Assembly (NCBI GenBank): GCA_002347185.1
Contig: DDXK01000083.1
Location: forward strand, 1 to 14,217
Origin: Desulfobulbaceae bacterium UBA2262
GTDB lineage: Bacteria; Desulfobacterota; Desulfobulbia; Desulfobulbales; Desulfurivibrionaceae
DNA length: 14,217 bases
Direction of reading: 5' to 3'
A program made the translations under genes and the position numbers. Positions 13,416 to 14,217 of the stretch are shown here, one piece after another (within the stretch, counting starts at the first letter, position 1; the number at the start of each line of letters is the position of its first letter). Under the pieces are notes generated by a model. It was given only the letters and a program-made list of their open reading frames with translations. It was not told the origin of the DNA and did not search any database.

Positions 13416-13970
13416 TCAGGCGGAACCAACCACGTCGCCGAAGAGATCGATGTCGATCCCGTAGCGCTGGGCCGCCTTCCGCCATTTCAGGCGGTCGGGA
13501 ACCGAAAAAATGATCTCATCCTCGGCGGGCAGGGTGAGCCAGCCGTCCACGCTCAATTCCGCCTCCAGCTGCCCCGGCCCCCAGCCCGAATAGCCGAGGG
13601 CCACCAGCAGGCGCCGGGGGCCGCGGCCAGCGGCAAGATCGTGCAGGAGCCGCGGGTCGCTGGTCAGGGAAACGGAATCGCTTACCTTGAGGAAATGCTC
13701 CACCTGATATTCGGCGCTGTAGAGGAAAAAGGCATTGGAAACCTCCACCGGCCCACCCAGGTAAAGGGTCGGGCTCTTCCCCTCGGCAACCGGAATGTTG
13801 GCGCTCCGGCAGACATCGGCAAAGAGGACATCATTCAGTGGCTCGTTGATCACCAGCCCCATGGCGCCTTCCTCGTTGTGCGCGCAAAGCAGCACGACCT
13901 TTTCGGCGAAACGCGGATCCGGCATTTGCGGCGTGGCGATGAGAAAATATCCCTGCAGGCTTTCGATCAT
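13416..13970 (-). CDS. YqgE/AlgH-family protein (UPF0301)
   Basis: A 184-residue protein of the DUF179/UPF0301 family. Signatures are SLQGYFLIATPQMPDPRFAEKVVLLCAHNEEGAMGLVINEPL at the N-terminus (in residues 4-45), LYLGGPVE near 69-76, and the central GYSGWGPGQLEAEL. The family name AlgH comes from an alginate regulation study in Pseudomonas; its molecular role is unsettled. Length is normal (about 180-190). The start ATG at 13970 follows GAGAGAA at a normal distance. It is the first gene of a - strand operon with the agmatinase, YkgJ-type and rlmH genes, reading from the promoter at 14029-14058. Confidence 0.93.
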   Translation of the reverse strand: MIESLQGYFLIATPQMPDPRFAEKVVLLCAHNEEGAMGLVINEPLNDVLFADVCRSANIPVAEGKSPTLYLGGPVEVSNAFFLYSAEYQVEHFLKVSDSVSLTSDPRLLHDLAAGRGPRRLLVALGYSGWGPGQLEAELSVDGWLTLPAEDEIIFSVPDRLKWRKAAQRYGIDIDLFGDVVGSA

Positions 13971-14028
13971 GGTTCTCTCGCATCCGAAAGGGAAAAGGCT
14001 GGAAGCTGATATTGAAAACAGGAGTGGG

Positions 14029-14058
14029 ATTGTAGCACCAGTCGCCCCGTCGCGTCAA
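14029..14058 (-). promoter_or_regulatory. Predicted sigma-70 extended -10 promoter of the yqgE operon
   Basis: On the - strand, TTGACG (14058-14053) is followed after 18 bases by TACAAT (14034-14029), preceded by TGC (TGn extension). Both boxes match the consensus at five of six positions. Transcription would start near 14022, leaving a ~50-base leader before the ATG at 13970. It is the best promoter in the window. Confidence 0.65.
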
Positions 14059-14217
14059 GCAAACCTGAAATTCAGCGAAACTTCCCCTCCTCCCGGAAAA
14101 GCATTGGAATTTTAAAATTCATTTGTGCTAGTATCTTTTTATTCCCTGCCAGCCAGGGAAATCCCCTCTGCAAATCCCTCAAAAACCATCAGACGAGAGA
14201 GCGAAACCAATTACCGT
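14059..14217. promoter_or_regulatory. Gene-free end region: AT-rich palindrome, possible rightward promoter, stem-loop
   Basis: No gene is visible here. A perfect 14-bp palindrome GAATTTTAAAATTC lies at 14107-14120. Just right of it, TGC plus TAGTAT (14126-14134) could be an extended -10 for a rightward promoter, with only a poor -35 (TTGGAA, 14104-14109, spacing 19) that overlaps the palindrome. A 7-bp stem TTCCCTG/CAGGGAA (14142-14148 and 14154-14160) with a CCAGC loop follows, then a pyrimidine-rich stretch to the window end. This looks like the control region and leader of a + strand gene beyond the edge; no riboswitch class was recognised. Confidence 0.4.

Noticed and set aside
13397..13429. 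TTG 13429 as the agmatinase start
   Set aside because: It would overlap yqgE by 14 bases and adds a proline-rich leader without a Shine-Dalgarno; ATG 13396 is more likely, though not proved.
1..14217. CRISPR arrays, tRNA, rRNA, known riboswitches, phage genes
   Set aside because: No evenly spaced repeats, tRNA-like cloverleaf, rRNA segment, riboswitch core or phage structural gene could be recognised by reading both strands.

Overview
The window is a GC-rich bacterial chromosome segment with compact, strand-clustered genes. The mix of genes (a 7Fe-type ferredoxin resembling those of sulfate reducers, a stand-alone Nfu-type protein, a YkgJ-family cysteine protein, an RND tripartite pump with a lipoprotein outer-membrane channel, YqgE/AlgH) points to a Gram-negative anaerobe or facultative anaerobe. 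Desulfobacterota is my best guess, at low to moderate confidence; no rRNA or other phylogenetic marker is present to fix it.

Region 1 (1-1872, + strand) is an accessory patch. It opens with a nearly complete HigA-type antitoxin cut by the window edge. A short mini-element (306-393) follows, then a RAYT-type (REP-associated, Y1/HUH) transposase gene bounded by a perfect 19-bp inverted repeat (472-490 and 1198-1216). The mini-element is an internally deleted copy of that transposase unit: it keeps the left end and the last codons of the gene. Directly downstream is a MazE/MazF-type toxin-antitoxin operon with its own promoter and terminator. Two toxin-antitoxin loci therefore sandwich the transposase.

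Region 2 (1873-5428) holds a small dicluster ferredoxin on +, framed by two near-identical terminator hairpins; a membrane fatty acid hydroxylase/sterol desaturase-family protein on -; a diacylglycerol kinase-family lipid kinase on +; and, converging with it by a 14-bp overlap, an acyltransferase-3 membrane protein on -.

Region 3 (4313-11257, - strand) is an efflux operon. It runs outer-membrane lipoprotein channel, then periplasmic adaptor, then RND permease, then acyltransferase-3, with overlaps of 4, 4 and 1 bases. A strong promoter lies so close to the first ATG that the message may be leaderless.

Region 4 (11258-14217) starts with a divergently transcribed Nfu-type Fe-S scaffold gene. 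It is met from the other side by a tightly packed - strand operon: yqgE, an agmatinase-family gene, a ykgJ-family gene and rlmH. That operon is driven by a good extended -10 promoter at 14029-14058. The last ~160 bases carry a perfect 14-bp AT-rich palindrome, a possible rightward promoter and a stem-loop, and probably form the leader of a gene beyond the window.

Most of the window is conventional. The best candidates for a second look are the RAYT unit with its deletion derivative, the acyltransferase coupled to the efflux pump, the Cys-to-Asn change in the ferredoxin, and the near-leaderless start of the pump operon. I did not find a convincing wholly new system.
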